DNA from: Oegoconia quadripuncta
Lineage: Eukaryota; Arthropoda; Insecta; Lepidoptera; Autostichidae
NCBI GenBank assembly: GCA_949316235.1
Contig: OX438760.1
Location: 3,536,501 to 3,600,500 of the forward strand
Length of the DNA: 64,000 bases
Reading direction: 5' to 3'
The notes below the pieces were generated by a model. The model was not told where the DNA came from. It searched no databases and saw only the letters and a program-made list of their open reading frames with translations. Both the position numbers and the translations under genes were made by a program. Below, piece by piece: positions 43,187 to 54,144 of the stretch (position 1 is the stretch's first letter; each line of letters begins with the position of its first letter).

Positions 43187-43492
43187 TTTTTTATGCAGAA
43201 CGGATTGGTACTTGAACCTCAATCTCACCTGATGTTAAGTGAGGATGAGTTCGAAGGTGGAAGCGTACTGACCCCAACACATTTTGGGGACTGGCTATCT
43301 TATCTATGACAACCGGAACACAACATTGCTGCTTGGCGGCAGATTTAGATAAGATGGTGGTAGCTAGCCAGGCGGACGTTTATCATGCCCTACCACCACC
43401 CGAGTACTTAAACATGTACCCCGCTGGGATTGAACCCGCGACCTCCGAATCGTAAACGTCTTGTTGTTTACATTGAGCCACGGAGGCGGTTA
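43187..43492 (-). repeat. tRNA-derived SINE, family B (full length)
   Basis: A reverse copy with ggattggtacttgaacctca, gacaaccggaacacaacatt and gctagccaggcggac, and the tRNA-like head ggaggcggtt with B box (gggattgaacccgcgacctc). Confidence 0.85.
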
Positions 43493-43554
43493 AATCTGAT
43501 TTTTTAAAATTTGATTCCAAGTAGTAAATAATAATAATAATTAATATTTCGGAT

Positions 43555-43860
43555 CAATTTCAAATCAATCATCTAGTCCCAAACGAAGCAATGCTTGTAA
43601 TATACATATAATACTAGATAACGGATAACATACATAAATATCGTACTTAAATAAACATCCATGATTCGGGAATAAATGTTTCTTTGTAAACGCATTATTG
43701 TATTTTATAAAATTTACAGAATAAATGTTCGTATTCATCGCTTCTATATTATACTATTTTGTACTGTATGTTTCCCGAATAAAGAAATTGATATTGAAAG
43801 CACACAAACATTTACCCCTCGCGGGATTCGAACCCGCAACCGTTGGTTTCGCTGACAAAC
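43555..43860 (-). repeat. SINE family A2, interrupted
   Basis: A reverse copy with atcatctagtcccaaacgaa, cataaacatccatgattcgg, then gcgggattcgaacccgcaac (B box) and ggtttcgctgaca. About 100 bases (43683-43800) of unrelated AT-rich sequence interrupt it after aataaatgtt. The same aataaatgttcg motif resumes at 43722, so an insertion is likely. Confidence 0.65.
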
Positions 43861-44227
43861 TTCAAACTTCACGCATTCATTTCAACGAAGATACATGATA
43901 TCATTAGTTGAATGTCAATTTAAATCTACTGGAAATAAAAAAGGTTTATTGCATTTATCTGTCAGTCGGTATGTCCAAGCTACTACCGCTTCGGAAAGGG
44001 AAATCATCTGTGGGAAAAGAAGCGGCGCAAGAAACCCACAGGATCATTGTTGTACTCTTTTTTTTCAATAACGTATATAACTAATACAATTTTATAATTT
44101 TGGGGAGCTGGTCGAAGTACACCTACGGGCTATCCACTACTGCAATCGGTCGTCAATGCGGTCATTGTTATTCTACCACCTTTACACACGTTTATTGCGA
44201 AGCCTGATTATTTAATGCAAATATTTA

Positions 44228-44552
44228 ACCGCCTCCGTGGCTCAATGTAAACAACATTGAGTTTACGTTTCGGAAGTCGCGGGTTCGATCCCCAGCGGGG
44301 TAAATATTTAGTACTCGGTTTGGTTGGTAGTAGGGCATTTTAAATGTCCGCCTGGCTAGCTACCACCATCTTATCTAAATCTGCCGCCAAACAGCAATGT
44401 TAATAGCATTGTTGTGTTCCGGATCTCACAGATAAGATAGCCAGTCCCCCAAATAAGATGGGGTTTCTGGGTCAGTACGCTACCACCTTCGGCCTTATCT
44501 TCACTTAACACCAGGTGTGATTGAGGTCAAGTGCTAATGCGTTGTGGATAAA
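44228..44552 (+). repeat. tRNA-derived SINE, family B (full length)
   Basis: accgcctccgtggctcaatg, gggttcgatccccagcgggg (B box), gtccgcctggctagctacca, gtgattgaggtcaagtgcta, with an A-rich tail. Confidence 0.85.
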
Positions 44553-44744
44553 AAAAAAAGCACAAAAGTTACTGTACTGCACTGTTGGTTTCGCTGATAG
44601 GGGTCACTATCAAATACACCAACCGGTCCTTACATTTTCATTGAAAATAGCAAGATTTTTTTGTTCCCCGTGTGTGTTATTGCATAGAATGCTATACATT
44701 ACATCCTCGCGAACAAAATTGCTCGATCTGGATTTCGGCCACTT

Positions 44745-44945
44745 ACTCTAATCAACTAATTCCAAACTAAGCAAAGCTTGTGTTAATGGATACTAAATAA
44801 CGGATAAACATACATACATTTTTATATGAACATACATGACTCGGAAATAAATGTTCGTATTCATCACACAAACACCCCTTGCGCGATTCGCACCCGCAAC
44901 CGTTGGTTTCGCTGACAGGGCTATCCACTACTGCAATCGGTCGTG
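44745..44945 (-). repeat. SINE family A2
   Basis: ctctaatcaactaattccaa, gaacatacatgactcggaaa and gattcgcacccgcaaccgtt (B box), then the head remnant tatccactactgcaatcggt-cgt. A further head fragment lies at 44585-44628. Confidence 0.7.
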
Positions 44946-45361
44946 CATCGTTGTTCTACCACCTTTACACGTGTTTATTCCGAAGCCTAATTATTTAATG
45001 CACAAAAGTTAAAAAAAGTGTCTTAAATCTTATTAGACCGCAATGGTACCTAAGCTGATCTATTTCTATAGTAACTTAGGCATGATAGCATAGAGCACTA
45101 AATAACTATCGATTTATTTTCTCTAACGCACCTGTTCACGCCTGATCTGTTATTTAGAGCAAAGCGTTCAGTGAAGCGCTCGCCGACTCACCGGAGCATT
45201 CAGGAGTCAAAAGAAACTACAGCAAACGCGACTAATAACATCATTGGGTAGGTATTACTGAACAAGTAACATTTACTTTCTCAATTTATTAAAAGGATGG
45301 TTTTTGGCACGTAAAAAGAATAGGACTTTCCCATACTGTAACGCTTCTTACATTAAATTAA
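44946..45361. other. Intergenic, nothing recognised
   Basis: No gene or clear repeat. tacctaagctgatctatttc and taacttaggcatgatag form a weak inverted pair near 45050. Confidence 0.35.
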
Positions 45362-45546
45362 ATATCATTACGGGACTGGCTATCTTATCTCTGACAACCG
45401 GAACACAACAATGCTATTAACGTTGCTGGTTGGCGGCAGATTTAGATAAGATGGTGGTAGCTAGCCAGGCAGACATTTAAAATGTCCTACCACCAACCAA
45501 ACCGAGTACTTAAACATGTACCCCGCTGGGGATCGAACCCGCGACC
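45362..45546 (-). repeat. SINE family B fragment
   Basis: gacaaccggaacacaacaat, gctagccaggcagacattta and ccccgctggggatcgaaccc. It is truncated in the head. Confidence 0.75.
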
Positions 45547-45569
45547 GTAAGTATATAACATACAAATGA

Positions 45570-45685
45570 ACCGCCTCCGTGGTTCGTAAACATTAGGTTT
45601 ACGATTCCGAGGTCGCGAGTTCGATCCCCAGCGGGGTACATGTGTTTGGTTGGTGGTAGGGCATTTTAAATGTCCGCCTGGCTTT
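45570..45685 (+). repeat. SINE family B fragment, head-to-head with the previous one
   Basis: accgcctccgtggttcgtaa, gagttcgatccccagcgggg, gtccgcctggct, then it stops. Together with 45362-45546 it makes an inverted SINE pair. Confidence 0.75.
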
Positions 45686-45771
45686 TTATATAGTACCTAA
45701 TTTTTTTAATACTCGTCGGCCTTCTAAAATATGTAAAGCCGACATCCCTTGGGGATTTCCATTTTTATGAT

Positions 45772-46040
45772 TAACTGAAAACCTACGCTTTTGAACACAA
45801 TCTCACCTGATGGAAGTGTCGATGTAGCCGAAGATGAAGCACGCGACCTCAGTAGATGCCTTTTCACTGTGCTCTTGAAGATCCCAAGGTTGTAGGATTC
45901 AGGAAAACCTGACGCCGGAAGGGAATTCCATGCCGTGGCTGTTCGCATTATGAATGAAGAGTCGAGCGGCTTAGTACGAACGTTCGGTGTGTTAACTACA
46001 TACTGGTGGAATCCCTCCCCATGCCTAGTAATCCGAGTTG
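45772..46040 (-). pseudogene. LINE ORF2 C-terminal relic
   Basis: The minus strand reads ITRHGEGFHQYVVNTPNVRT, then IMRTATAWNSLPASGF, PESYNLGIFKS and VKRHLLRSRAS. This is the same C-terminal block as 17263-17664. It is 5'-truncated, without RT motifs. Confidence 0.78.
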
Positions 46041-46303
46041 CTTCTTATCGTACTTTCAGCTTCTTGTATTGCTTCTAACTCTTTTTCGGTGGAGTCGAAC
46101 TCAAGAGATCGCTTTTAGTGATAAGGCCGCCTAATTGTACCGTTATCTTGCTTGTTTTCCTTGTGTTATATCTATTATTGTTGTACATTAAAGAATATTT
46201 TGTTGTTTTACCATAAAATGATGACACTAGGGATCGAGACGAATCGAACGACACGTTGTACTTCAAAATCGGTTAAGACGTTTACGCTACAGGACATCAT
46301 ATA

Positions 46304-46728
46304 CAGGGTGACTGGAAATTAGTGGCGGAACCGTTAATGGGTGATAGAATGAGGAAATTCCAGTCAATATTACTATGAGACCTACTGTCCTAAAGTTAAT
46401 CCTTTCCAAGATATTCCTACTTAATTTACAAAAATTCCTACTTAGAATCTTAAAATAGCTATAAATCGTAAAAATTGGTCTTTCTGACCCATTTTTTTTT
46501 GTTTTGCAACAAACATATTCTAAATTAGGAATATTAATAGTCAAATCTTCATAATTGTCAGTATCTTACTCGAAATTCGTTAAACAAAAACATAAAATGA
46601 AAAAAAAATACGGTGACTGCCTCTAAATCAAGTATTAGAAAGGACAGTAGGTCTCGTAGTAATATTGACTGGAATTCCCTCATTCTATCACCCATTAACG
46701 GTTCCGCCACTAATTTCCAGTCACCCTG
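46304..46728. mobile_element. MITE family F4, TA-CAGGGTG ends, about 98-bp arms
   Basis: cagggtgactggaaattagt at the left and actaatttccagtcaccctg at the right continue inverted through aacggttccgccac and gagacctactgtcct. They enclose about 230 bases without similarity or coding content. TA flanks both ends. Minus-strand frames running into this element (46558-47019) are composites of MITE, another repeat and SINE-C. Confidence 0.88.
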
Positions 46729-46789
46729 TATATATAATACATAACACTCAAAAAACATTATACCACTTCCAAGGCTGCCCGTAAGAAAG

Positions 46790-46910
46790 TTCTCAATACT
46801 ACTAGTAGAGTAATTATTGTGATTTTTTTGTGGCAGAGTAGGAATAAGACCCACTCTCTTCCCGTGGGTGTCGTGAAAGACGACTAAACGATCATGAACA
46901 TGACAATATA
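46790..46910 (-). repeat. LINE 3' relic (cccgtgggtgtcgt type)
   Basis: tcttcccgtgggtgtcgtga-aagacgactaaacga resembles a short conserved segment common at the 3' side of lepidopteran RTE-like repeats. The assignment is tentative. Confidence 0.35.
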
Positions 46911-46959
46911 CACCAGCGATGGACAGCATATGGTGGGGAGCTCCCCATAAATGTGCAAT

Positions 46960-47222
46960 AAACATCCCACTGCAGAGATATAGGCCTGCCCTCGTAAAGT
47001 ATGGGCCATAGTCTGCCACGCTGGCCCAATGTGAGTTGGGGACTTCATACGCTTTAAATTTTTTATTTCTCAGGCATGCAGGTAATGATTTCCTTCACAG
47101 TTTAAGAGCCGACAGATAAATGCACTTAGGCAATTAAATTTAAAAAGTCATTGGTAAATGGTAAATCGAACCCGGACCTCCGAAATTGTGAGACCACGAC
47201 TTAACCGCTGAGCCACCGACGC
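46960..47222 (-). repeat. tRNA-derived SINE, family C (full length)
   Basis: Read on the minus strand, the head gcgtcggtggctcagcggtt contains a perfect A box (tggctcagcgg), with a B-box-like ggttcgattta 35 bases later. The body then runs to catcccactgcagagatata (plus orientation). This copy shows the tRNA origin of family C best. Confidence 0.8.
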
Positions 47223-47370
47223 TAACTATTCCATAATAATGCGGAATTAGATGGCGCTGTGTAGAAATCCATGGAAATTTATTTATCACACAAACATTTA
47301 TCTCGGGCGGGATTCGAACTCGCACCGTAGTTTCGAGTGCAGTCACTACACGAACGAGTTCGACGCCTAT

Positions 47371-48153
47371 AAATCAAGCAGAGATGTACAAAATACCCTG
47401 TACAAAGTATCTGCAATACAAAATGCAAGATACTTTTAAATAAAGTATTTCAGATACCAGATACAAAATACTTTCGAGAATAGTATCTGAAATACTAAAT
47501 ACCAAATACGTATCTTCTAAATACTTCTTAAGATACAAATACTTTTGTAAGAAAACAAGATTTTATTTTAATGAATTCTAAGTTTATTTTTCTTAATTGA
47601 CATAACACGAGCATAACACGATAACATAACACACACGTTACATAACATAACACGATTTATTCGTAAATAACTTAATGTTATTTACGTATGTAAATAACTT
47701 AACATTAAGTTATTTACGAATTATTCGTAAATAACTTAATGTAATGTAATATATACAAAAAGGCGGTCATCTTCTCAAATGAAATTACATTTCAGTTTTT
47801 TTTTTTTAATTGTTTGGCTCGCACGACTTGTGCATTTGCCACATCTTGTATAGATACAGGCCAGTGCAGTGCAAAGAAAGAGTCGCCATCTACCAATGTG
47901 ATGTTGGACTAATAATGACATGCTCAATTTTACGCATTTATTTTATATATTTCTACTAATATATTACTAAAAGTATTTTATCAGAAAAAGTATTTATAAA
48001 ATACTAAGATACCAAACAAAATATATTTAAATACAAGATACAAAATGATTTTTTAAAAAGTATTTTAGATACAAAATGAAAATACGTATCTTGCATCTTG
48101 TATCTGTATTTCAGATACTTGTATCTTAGATAAGTCACACCTCTGAAATCAAG
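47371..48153. mobile_element. Non-autonomous hAT element with 8-bp target duplication
   Basis: The element 47379-48145 (767 bp) starts CAGAGATGT and ends with the inverse ACACCTCTG, the hAT-type terminus. It is flanked by the perfect 8-bp direct repeat AAATCAAG at 47371-47378 and 48146-48153. Subterminal zones are packed with both orientations of gtatctgaaatac/agatacaaaatac-like repeats, as expected for transposase-binding sites. The middle has an inverted array of cttaatgttatttacg (47650-47745). There is no transposase ORF. Confidence 0.93.
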
Positions 48154-48237
48154 AGAAACAGTATCTATGAGTCATAGAAAAAAGTTCAATAAATTAGCAC
48201 CGAGTATAATAAAGGTACCTACTATCGACAAACATAT

Positions 48238-48500
48238 GACGGCCTGTTTGGTGTAGTGGTTATAAACTCTGCTGCTATATAAAAAGGTCGCGGGTTCGAA
48301 TCCCGCTAGGGGCATGTTTGTATGATGAATACAGACATGTGTTCCCGAGTTATGGATGTTTTTCATTTATATATGTATTTATTTACAAAAAAAAATGTAT
48401 GTGTGTAGTTTATCAACCATCTGGTATCTATAATACAAGCCTAGTTGCTTAGTGTGGAACTAGATGGCACTGTGTGTATGTGCAAAGATATTTCTATTTC
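48238..48500 (+). repeat. tRNA-derived SINE, family A (full length)
   Basis: gacggcctgtttggtgtagt, gggttcgaatcccgctaggg and the body to gtggaactagatggcactgt. The A and B boxes are intact. Confidence 0.82.
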
Positions 48501-48899
48501 TTTCTATATTTATGATTTCATGAGACTAGTTAAATTGCATTATACCGGGATGTAAAGGTTCATCTGTTTCTGACTGTACACTCAATCGCAACACCTGACG
48601 GATAGATACGCAGTCTTCCCCCATACCCATGATTGAAATAATTAAAACTGGTTTATGGTAGAATTATTTATTGCAGTAAAAATAATAATCAATTAACAGT
48701 AAAAACTTAATCTAAATAAGCTTATATAAATAATCTAATTTATGTAATTAAGAAAAATAACTTCGTTATTTCGGATATCTTAAGACATAAAATTATGCAG
48801 GTGATGCAGGAAGCGAGGAATCAAGATGAAGTGATAATTATCTGGATGTACATCGCCGGTATTGAAGGTACTTAACACGTTACTTTGATGATATTATTG
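48501..48899. other. Intergenic, nothing recognised
   Basis: AT-rich sequence with no gene signal. Confidence 0.4.
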
Positions 48900-49110
48900 T
48901 TTTTTTTTTTAATATGAGAGGGCGGTAAACGAGCATGCGGATCATCTGATGGAAAGCAATCACCGCCGCCGCCCATGGACACCCGCAACACCAAAAGGGT
49001 CACAGATGCGTTGCCGGCCTTTGAGGAAAGTGTAGGCTGTTTTTTTTTTTTATGTTTTTTATGCACAACGGGTTCGTACTTGACCTCAATCACACCTGAT
49101 GTTAAGTGAA
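48900..49110 (-). repeat. Interspersed repeat with T-rich end plus SINE-B tail
   Basis: After a T run comes gagagggcggtaaacgagca, tctgatggaaagcaatcacc and acccgcaacaccaaaagggt, a dispersed lepidopteran repeat of the LINE-tail kind. Then at 49060-49110 the reverse 3' end of SINE B (cacaacgggttcgtacttga). Confidence 0.55.
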
Positions 49111-49394
49111 GATGAACTGTTTTTTTCCTTGGAAGTTTTATAAATTTTCAACAGTACACAGATGTACTGTTGAAAATTTATGCTAATTTATGCAGGTAGC
49201 TTGCTTTAGATATAGTATATATGAATGTATGTCGTTGTCTCAATCTTTTGTAAGCTAATTCGCATATTTATTTCAATCTACCGACAGTGTATCTGTATCT
49301 ATTTGAGTACCTATACTGCACTTGAATACACATATACCTACGTGACATTATTCACTGATGCGCACAGTAAAATATGCTTGTCTGGTTGTTCTCT

Positions 49395-49636
49395 TTTGTG
49401 CCAGTGTCTCCTCGTGGGTAATAGCTGAAAATCAGCGTTATGCTCTCTGAGCAATTATACACACTGAGCTATGACCAATTTGTACGGCTGTAGCACACAC
49501 ATACTCTAGTGTATCCTGATGTTACTTTTATGGATTGTTATAAAATATGTTTATTCCAATTGCTTTGGAACTTATGGTATGTGTGTGACTGGAGATACAA
49601 AAAATAAACGCTTTATCTATCTATCTATCTATCTAT
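49395..49636 (+). repeat. LINE 3' tail ending in (ATCT)n
   Basis: gctgaaaatcagcg, then aaaaaataaacgctttatct and seven atct units. The same ctgaaaatcagcg block with a (ttct)n tail occurs at 59510-59730. It is immediately followed by the mariner-like element. Confidence 0.6.
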
Positions 49637-49637
49637 A

Positions 49638-50863
49638 CAGGGCGTCCCACGGCTATGCCACATGGAGGGAAAGTACCTTGAATTTTGTAGATGGAACATT
49701 TTACTGAAAGAAGACATTATTTTAATTTAAAAAACAATTTAAACTGCATTCATAGATTTTTAAATAAGTACATGGTTGACCCGGGAATCGAACCCTTTAT
49801 TTATAAAAAAAAAAATACCATGTAGCTTTATCATACCGATCGAAAGGCTTCATCATAAGGATTATTTTTTGCTAAATAACATAGTGTCAGAAATAAAAGG
49901 AAGACAATGAATTTTAACATTTTTAATACAAAATTAATCAATTTATCAAATGCTCAAAATGAGTCCCATCCTGTTCAATACAAAGTCGCACTCTTTTGAT
50001 TATTTCGCTCCCTGTCGATTTTTTGATCATGTTGTGGTGGATATTTTGAATAATGCGTCGAAATTCTGTTTGTAGCTCGTGGACACTTTGACACTGGTTC
50101 TTGTAAACTAAATTTTTTAAATAACCACATAAAAAAAATCTAACGGGGTTAGATCTGGGGATCTCGGCGACCATCTTATTCGTCCATTTGTCCCGATCCA
50201 GGAAAGAAAATGTTCATTGAGATAGTCCTTTGTTCTGTTACTGTTATGAGTCGGAGCCCCATGTTGCTGAAAAGTAAGGTTTTGTCGTTCTGCTACCGAA
50301 AGATTATTTATCTCATTTCTTAAAATCTCAAGTATTTCTAAATACCTGTCCGTATCGAGATGCCCTTCGTAAAAATGTACTACAACCATACAACGGCATA
50401 CAACCAGGTACCTACTTACTAATTACGTATCTCTTTATCATTTTATCATGAACTTAAATTATAATAGGGAAATGATGCATACTTCTCGAGTGGGTAATTA
50501 GTATTAGTAATGATAGTGTCAGTTGTATGTCCTTACGGCAATGTTAGCTTTTCATTTTTCTGAACAAAATTGCACATCTAATGTTAAAATTCATGGTCTT
50601 CCTTTTATTTCTGACACTATGTTATTTAGCAAAAAATAATCCTTATGATGAAGCCTTTCGATCGGTATGATAAAGCTACATGGTAATTTTTTTTTTGTAA
50701 ATAAAGGGTTCGATTCCCGGTTCAACCATGTACTTATTTAAAAATCTATGAATGCAGTTTAAATTGTTTTTTAAATTAAAATAATGTCTTCTGTTAGTAA
50801 AATGTTCCATCTACAAAATTCAAGGTACTTTCCCTCCATGTGGCATAGCCGTGGGACGCCCTG
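49638..50863 (-). mobile_element. Mariner-like element with about 284-bp TIRs, copy 1
   Basis: TA-CAGGGCGTCCCACGG...CCGTGGGACGCCCTG-TA. The arms 49638-49920 and 50580-50863 are almost identical inverted repeats. They enclose a broken transposase on the minus strand. The TA flanks and transposase motifs place it in the IS630/Tc1/mariner superfamily. Copy 2 is at 58131-59172. Each TIR contains gggttcgattccc, a pol III B-box-like string. Confidence 0.9.
49938..50389 (-). pseudogene. Decayed mariner-like transposase (C-terminal half)
   Basis: Two overlapping frames make up the C-terminal part of a DDE transposase. The first frame (50117-50389) has DTDRYLEIL, LTFQQHGAPTHNS and WSPRSPDLTPLDFF. A frame break follows, and the second frame continues CGYLKNLVYKNQ...IIQNI to HFEHLIN and a stop. 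In active relatives the motif reads QQDxAPxH; here the second catalytic Asp is His. The N-terminal DNA-binding domain is absent. It is therefore non-functional. Confidence 0.8.
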
Positions 50864-50869
50864 TATAGT

Positions 50870-51170
50870 ATAAGTATTTAATAATAAAACATAGACTATT
50901 AGCTTAAAATAACCACTGTGAATTTCATTGGGTCGGAGAATAAACGTAGAACTCCTTTAACAATTTAAAAAAAAATCGTACAATAACTTCTCTTTATTTA
51001 TGAAAAATTTCACCGAGGCCAATATCACGACTCAATAAATGATTTCTAGAAAATATAAAGTAGCTATTGTTTTTTTTTTTTTTGTAAATTGTTTTAGGAG
51101 ATCTTAGCATCTTCTACAACGCAATGAGGTTCACAGTGGTAACTTTAATTTAATATTGTAGGTTTTATAA
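50870..51170. repeat. Dispersed repeat flanking the mariner-like element
   Basis: aagtatttaataataaaaca, ccactgtgaatttcattggg, tcggagaataaacgtagaac and gtaactttaatttaatattg match 8310-8640 and partly 53010-53105. It has no coding content. Confidence 0.6.
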
Positions 51171-52157
51171 ATACCTACTATACCTAAAGCAAGCTACAGA
51201 ATACAGAATACAAAACTCTAGCAATTGCTAGAAAACATTTTTATTCTATTACTGATGGGTACTCTATCCTTTTACAATCAACAACTTGAAGATTATGGGA
51301 AGTTACACCACAAAAAATGACGTATTTTTACTGGACGTAAGCAAGTTACAGATACGTCAGTATACACGAAGTTAAATTTTAATTATTAATAAAAAAGATC
51401 GCTACGCCATCGTTCCGCTGTGCTGACCAATATTTACTAGAAGTCTAATATTATGTTATATATTATCAAAGCAAATCCATAGACACATGATCATTTTAGA
51501 ATAGTTGGAATGCTGACTGAAAGACATTAAAAGAGATGACTGCTTCACTGTCAATATAGTTACTAATCACTGCCAAATGGCAAAACTCCGCCATGTTTGC
51601 ATCGATTTTAATAAAAAAATCCGTAACATTTTGAAGTTTTTCTTTCGCATAACGGTCTATCTCTCCTATTGTCTTTGGTGTTACCTAATTAAGAACAACA
51701 AATTACCCAATAATGTATAGATAATTTAGTTAGTCAAGGTCAAGGAGGCACGATGTTCGAACGGATGATGTGTCTCACGTAAGAAATATCTCTTGATAAC
51801 TCTGACCTGCAGCATCAAAAATCCATTTTGTTTACTTTCCATTGTCCCAGTGTCAGTGTAGACCGAAGATTTCTTAATATCTTTATTGTACACAAAATTG
51901 TTACAGAAATATGCATTGTATATAAAATGTACAAAGGCGAGCTTAACTTTTTATTTGAGATTAATTTTTATTTTTATATGAGAATGATTTAGTCCAAAAC
52001 TAAGCAGTCTACTTATGTATGGGACTTCTTTGTGTGACAACATTGTACGAGTAGGTACAAATACGAATTTATCCTACTGAGGAAGCCCTCAGTGAAAGTA
52101 ATCACTTTCAATAAAACTTACGAGTAGCCGAAAGGACATTAAAACAGGCGCAGGTAA
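51171..52157. other. Intergenic, nothing recognised
   Basis: About 1 kb without an ORF, RNA or repeat I can name. Confidence 0.4.
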
Positions 52158-52232
52158 TATTCAAAACACAAACATTTACCTTTAATGGGATTCGAACCCG
52201 CAACAACTACAACTACTCGGTCGTCTTATTGG
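52158..52232 (-). repeat. SINE family A2 fragment
   Basis: aaacacaaacatttaccttt, gggattcgaacccgcaac (B box) and a head end cggtcgtctta. Confidence 0.55.
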
Positions 52233-52545
52233 ATACATCTCAAGTGTCCGACAATCGTATCTACCTGGCACTTAAGAACAATTTCCCATTTTGACTACGA
52301 CAATTTATATGAAACAATACATATTGAAGATTGTATAAGCCAAATACACCCTGTACACGCTAATAAAATTTAACACACAAAAAATAATTTAATATCATAA
52401 TAACAGTAACTTTCCGCAGTCTAATTTCGCGCAAGAAATGAATAAAATCATTCACTTAGCCAATCAGTCGTCCAAATGGTGAAGAGAATATCATAAATAC
52501 TACTAGAGTATAATGAAACGAGCGTGTCTAGTCAAGCCAATATAG

Positions 52546-52825
52546 GAGTTGTAGAATGTACGGATGGAGTCAGAATTTGAGAAGCTTTAATCGTTAGGAG
52601 GGAGTTGTAGAATGTACGGATGGAGTCAGAATTTGAGAAGCTTTAATCGTTAGGAGGGAGTTGTAGTATGTACGGATGGAGTCAGAATTTGAGAAGGTTC
52701 AATCGTTAGGAGGTAGTTGTAGAATATACGGATGGAATCAGAATTTGAGAAGCTTTAATCGTTAGGAGGTAGTTGTAGAATGTACGGATGGAGTCAGAAT
52801 TTGAGAAGGTTCAATCGTTAGGAGT
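52546..52825. repeat. 56-bp tandem repeat, 5 copies
   Basis: Units start gagttgtagaatgtacgga (or tagttgt) at 52546, 52602, 52658, 52714 and 52770. They are very uniform: alternating aagctttaatcg and aaggttcaatcg variants suggest higher-order turnover. The array has no ORF. Confidence 0.93.
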
Positions 52826-53402
52826 TACATACTTACTATTTATTATCTTTTTTGTCACTTTCATACACTGCACTCTTTCGATTCGTACCTTACAATGACA
52901 CATCAGTCCAATAAGGATACACTGCTTTTTTGCACATGAGTACTTGTCAGTGATAGAATAAAATGTTTTCTGACAAATCTATAGCTTCCTTTAGATTTGG
53001 TATAGACAAGTAATAAAACAAAAGACTATTAGATTAAAACTACCACTGCGTCATTGCGTCGGAGAATATACTTAGAACTCCTGATCCTATTTTCAAAAAA
53101 ATCTATCAATCAATCCCACTGATTGAAAAATCTGACGTATATTTTTACGTCATAGGAGGTTTCTAGATGACAGTTTGTGTGGGCGACAATTCTGACTATT
53201 TAATTTCCACCCACACAAATTTTTAACTCCTGAATTGGCAAAGACATGGCTCCATAAAATCAAAAGACAGGCTGTATGGGCTCGATCCCTTCGCTTGTCC
53301 AAAAAGGACAAACGGTAACAAAAAAAGAAGTCTATGGTATGTATGATTGCTAAAATTAAAATAAAATGCGCCACCTGAGTAACTCTCTTCAAAGGGTACA
53401 TT
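52826..53402. other. Region downstream of the tRNA synthetase stop codon
   Basis: It presumably holds the 3' UTR (minus strand). It includes a fragment of the repeat at 8310/50870 (53010-53105). The minus frame 53150-53620 is a shadow of the last exon plus read-through. Confidence 0.4.
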
Positions 53403-53587
53403 TTAAGGAGTACAGCGGTCAAGGAAGCGCGGGTAAAGGCACACTTCGCGGATATGGTAGCGGTCCAGGAGCCAGCAGAGGAACCGCTCCAGACCCAGCC
53501 CGTAGCCGCCGTGGGGGACGGAGCCGAACTTGCGCTGATCCGTGTACCAGTAGTAGGGGGTGGGGTCGATACCCTCCCTTTTGTAAC
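53403..53587 (-). CDS. AsnRS: Asparaginyl-tRNA synthetase, cytoplasmic: last exon
   Basis: The acceptor ttccacag precedes GT-TAC. The 60 residues [14 protein letters not shown]...[13 protein letters not shown] end at TAA. They include class II motif 3 ([14 protein letters not shown]), whose Arg binds ATP. The C-terminus PRF-x-x-RCTP is the usual end of eukaryotic cytoplasmic AsnRS, so the gene's 3' end is certain. Confidence 0.96.
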
Positions 53588-53933
53588 CTGTGGAAAGATT
53601 ATTTGACATGTAAATGACAAAAATCTTGATTTACCAGCCTGTCCTTGAAATACTAGGTTTCCGTCCGCGGGTTCGCCTGCGTGGAATAACTTTATGGCGG
53701 AAATTTGTTTATACCATGGGACTACTCTATCGGGATGAAATATATCCTATGTCTCAATCCAGGGCATATTCTATCTATATACCAAATTTGTTCCAAATCC
53801 GTTCATCCGTTACGCCATGATTGAGCAACATATAAATAAACAAACATCCAAACTTTGACATTTATAATATTAGTGAGATGCACACGATTGAGTAGGAGTT
53901 ATCGCCCCTAAGTGTATTAACTACTAAACCCAC

Positions 53934-54144
53934 CTTCCATCAGCTCAGCATGGTCCCATATCCTCATGGAGCCGCCGACGATCTCTCCGACGCCCGGCAT
54001 CAGTACATCCACCGACTCAGTAAGCCGCCTGTCGTCAGGGCATCGCGGCATGTAGAACGACTTGATCTCCGCCGGGAACTTGCACAGAAGGATCGGCACT
54101 CCCAGGGCATCGGTCATCTTGCGCTCGGGCATCTCTGGGATGTC
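53934..54144 (-). CDS. AsnRS: Asparaginyl-tRNA synthetase: exon DIPEM...AELMEG
   Basis: 70 codons plus one base encode [60 protein letters not shown] and HAELMEG. Acceptor tttccag at 54147-54145; donor [14 protein letters not shown] is part of the amino-acid/ATP binding core. The phase joins perfectly to GT-TAC of the last exon. Confidence 0.96.

Noticed and set aside
46558..47019. 153-residue minus-strand ORF
   Set aside because: It is a composite running through a SINE-C, a LINE relic and the arm of a MITE. It has no protein family signature.
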